This document shows, in pieces, positions 5,695-6,152 of a DNA stretch of 6,152 nucleotides; position 1 is the stretch's first letter; every line of letters starts with the position of its first letter. The stretch spans positions 1-6,152 of the forward strand of contig JBBINX010000105.1 in NCBI GenBank assembly GCA_037443685.1, written 5' to 3'. The stretch comes from JAHJRJ01 sp037443685 (lineage in GTDB: Bacteria; Bacteroidota; Ignavibacteria; UBA10030; BY39). The translations under genes and the position numbers were made by a program. Below the pieces are notes generated by a model. That model made no database searches and was not told the DNA's origin. It saw only the letters and a program-made list of their open reading frames with translations.

Positions 5695-6152
5695 CTACAT
5701 TATATTTTTAATCGCTTCAGCAAAAGCTCGGTTCGTCTTTTCTATATCTTCTGTAGAATGTGCAGTCGAAGCAAATGCCGCTTCAAATTGTGACGGAGCC
5801 AAATAAATCCCGCGTTTTAGCATCTCGATAAAAAACTTTGAAAACATTTTTGTGTCGGATGTTTTGGCGCTATCATAATCGATAACATCCTTATCAGTGA
5901 AAAAGAATGTGAACATAGATCCAACTCTGTTTATACTGTAATTCAAACTAAATTTTTTGAGAGTCTCCCGCATTCCATTTTCTAATTGTGCAGAACGTTC
6001 CTCAAGAATTTTGTAAACCGATTTATCTTGCGAGATTATCGAGAGCATCTCATACCCCGCAGCCATCGCAAGCGGGTTACCCGATAGTGTTCCCGCCTGA
6101 TACATCGGTCCGTTCGGCGATACCATTTGCATTATCTCTTTTTTTCCTCCAT
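5695..6152 (-). CDS. hemL: Glutamate-1-semialdehyde 2,1-aminomutase, C-terminal part
   Basis: The frame stays open to the window edge and stops at a TAG (5695-5697), giving about 152 C-terminal residues. The ATG at 6130-6132 is internal, because the upstream codons still encode GGKKEI, the family sequence expected just before this point. HemL is a cytoplasmic PLP enzyme that converts glutamate-1-semialdehyde to 5-aminolevulinate in the five-carbon route to haem and other tetrapyrroles. The visible evidence is GPMYQAGTLSGNPLAMAAG (the AGT threonine contacts the PLP phosphate in the family), then RVGSMFTFFFTD, and GIYLAPSQFEAAFASTAHS.EDI near the C-terminus. All are hallmark HemL segments and set it apart from related class III aminotransferases. 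The PLP-binding lysine lies about 15 residues beyond the window edge. The gene converges on the pilus operon and has no apparent functional link to it. Confidence 0.95.
   Translation of the reverse strand, partial: GGKKEIMQMVSPNGPMYQAGTLSGNPLAMAAGYEMLSIISQDKSVYKILEERSAQLENGMRETLKKFSLNYSINRVGSMFTFFFTDKDVIDYDSAKTSDTKMFSKFFIEMLKRGIYLAPSQFEAAFASTAHSTEDIEKTNRAFAEAIKNIM

Noticed and set aside
6130..6132. ATG as the true start of the minus-strand gene
   Set aside because: The frame continues upstream with residues expected inside HemL, so the gene is cut by the window edge and this methionine is internal.

Overview
This window carries the distal part of a plus-strand type IV pilus (T4P) assembly operon, followed by a convergent housekeeping gene. 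The DNA is AT-rich. The plus-strand genes use TAA, TGA and GTG signals and have clear Shine-Dalgarno sites. The lysine-rich, AT-biased proteins, the lipoprotein that begins Cys-Lys-Asp-Lys after its lipobox, and the five-carbon haem pathway gene hemL would suit a member of the Bacteroidota/Chlorobiota/Ignavibacteriota group. This placement is inferred from style, not proven.

Layout: (1) bases 1-266 hold the C-terminal end of a PilT-like retraction ATPase, cut by the window edge. (2) 334-1947 encodes one 537-residue protein that joins an actin-like PilM domain to a complete PilN (docking motif INLLP, membrane helix, coiled coil, ferredoxin-like domain). (3) 1965-2849 encodes one 294-residue protein that joins PilO to a PilP-like beta domain. 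(4) 2857-4086 encodes a very short secretin (409 residues) of the PilQ/GspD family. (5) 4122-5594 encodes a 490-residue lipoprotein with a carboxypeptidase-regulatory-like domain and three tandem Ig-like (invasin/Big_1-like) domains. (6) A strong, nearly symmetrical hairpin at 5616-5658 can terminate transcription from both sides. (7) 5695-6152 on the minus strand is the C-terminal part of glutamate-1-semialdehyde aminomutase (HemL), also cut by the window edge.

The plus-strand genes are tightly packed (gaps of 67, 17, 7 and 35 bases) with no convincing terminator between them, so they are probably one transcript. Together they would form the spine of a pilus machine. PilM sits in the cytoplasm and is covalently tied to PilN in the inner membrane. 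PilO is tied to PilP in the periplasm, and PilP would contact the outer-membrane secretin. The usual five genes pilM-N-O-P-Q are thus condensed to three reading frames. The PilM-PilN fusion has the topology of GspL of type II secretion. The PilM part also appears to have lost typical nucleotide-binding residues. The terminal Ig-like lipoprotein has no function that can be named from sequence. By position it is a candidate surface or outer-membrane partner of this pilus.

There is no gene-free stretch above 300 bases. No RNA genes, CRISPR arrays, insertion sequences or riboswitches were seen.
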